The notes below the pieces were generated by a model, which saw only the letters and a list, made by a program, of their open reading frames with translations, did no database searches and had not been told where the DNA came from. Of a stretch of 5,405 bases of DNA, positions 5,371 to 5,405 are shown piece after piece. The DNA is taken from the NCBI GenBank assembly GCA_028688175.1, contig JAQTYS010000189.1, positions 1 through 5,405 on the forward strand, written 5' to 3'. Each line of letters begins with the position of its first letter. Positions within the stretch are counted from its first letter, which is position 1. Made by a program: the position numbers and the translations under genes. Origin of the DNA: Methanothrix sp. (lineage in GTDB: Archaea > Halobacteriota > Methanosarcinia > Methanotrichales > Methanotrichaceae).

Positions 5371-5405
5371 TGTCCGGGCGCAGGTGTAGCCGCACCCGTC
5401 CGACA

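Noticed and set aside
5331..5405. Minus-strand open frame of 24 codons entering from the right edge and ending at a TAA (5333-5331)
   Set aside because: All three minus-strand frames stay open for 14 to 24 codons here because of high GC, so this one cannot be chosen over the others.

Overview
This window is a CRISPR locus: an array of about 1.8 kb, its leader, and a two-gene spacer-acquisition module (a Cas4-Cas1 fusion and Cas2). A divergently transcribed membrane protein that I do not recognise lies beside it. The organism cannot be named. Composition is mixed: the cas genes are moderately GC-rich, while the right-hand gene becomes very AT-rich in its second half. A Shine-Dalgarno-like GAGGGG sets the start of cas2, so the host is a bacterium or an archaeon that uses such signals. 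Cas4-Cas1 fusions are best known from subtype I-G (formerly I-U) and V-B loci of environmental bacteria and some archaea.

Layout, left to right. At 1-122 is the C-terminal end of an unknown plus-strand gene. The array runs from 125 to 1907 and has 24 full 36-nt repeats, one half-repeat at the left end, and 24 spacers of 35-42 nt. The repeat reads in its usual orientation (ending ATTGAAAC) on the minus strand, so the array is transcribed right to left. The leader is at 1908-2157. Then come cas2 (2158-2460) and cas4-cas1 (2464-4170), both on the minus strand and 3 nt apart, pointing toward the array. A short divergent gap follows, then a plus-strand gene for a predicted two-helix membrane protein (4196-5248). 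The last 157 nt hold inverted repeats and no confident gene.

How the parts work together. Cas4 trims and orients prespacers, and Cas1 with Cas2 inserts them at the leader-proximal (right-hand) repeat. Spacers near 1871 are therefore the newest and those near 143 the oldest. The oldest two full repeats and the half-repeat belong to a second repeat family. It keeps the hairpin through a compensatory base-pair change and replaces the loop.

No interference gene (Cascade subunit, Cas3, Cas9, Cas10, Cas12, Cas6) lies in the window, so the effector must be outside it or supplied in trans. The best candidate for something new is the divergent membrane protein next to cas4-cas1. Its role in defence is only a positional inference.
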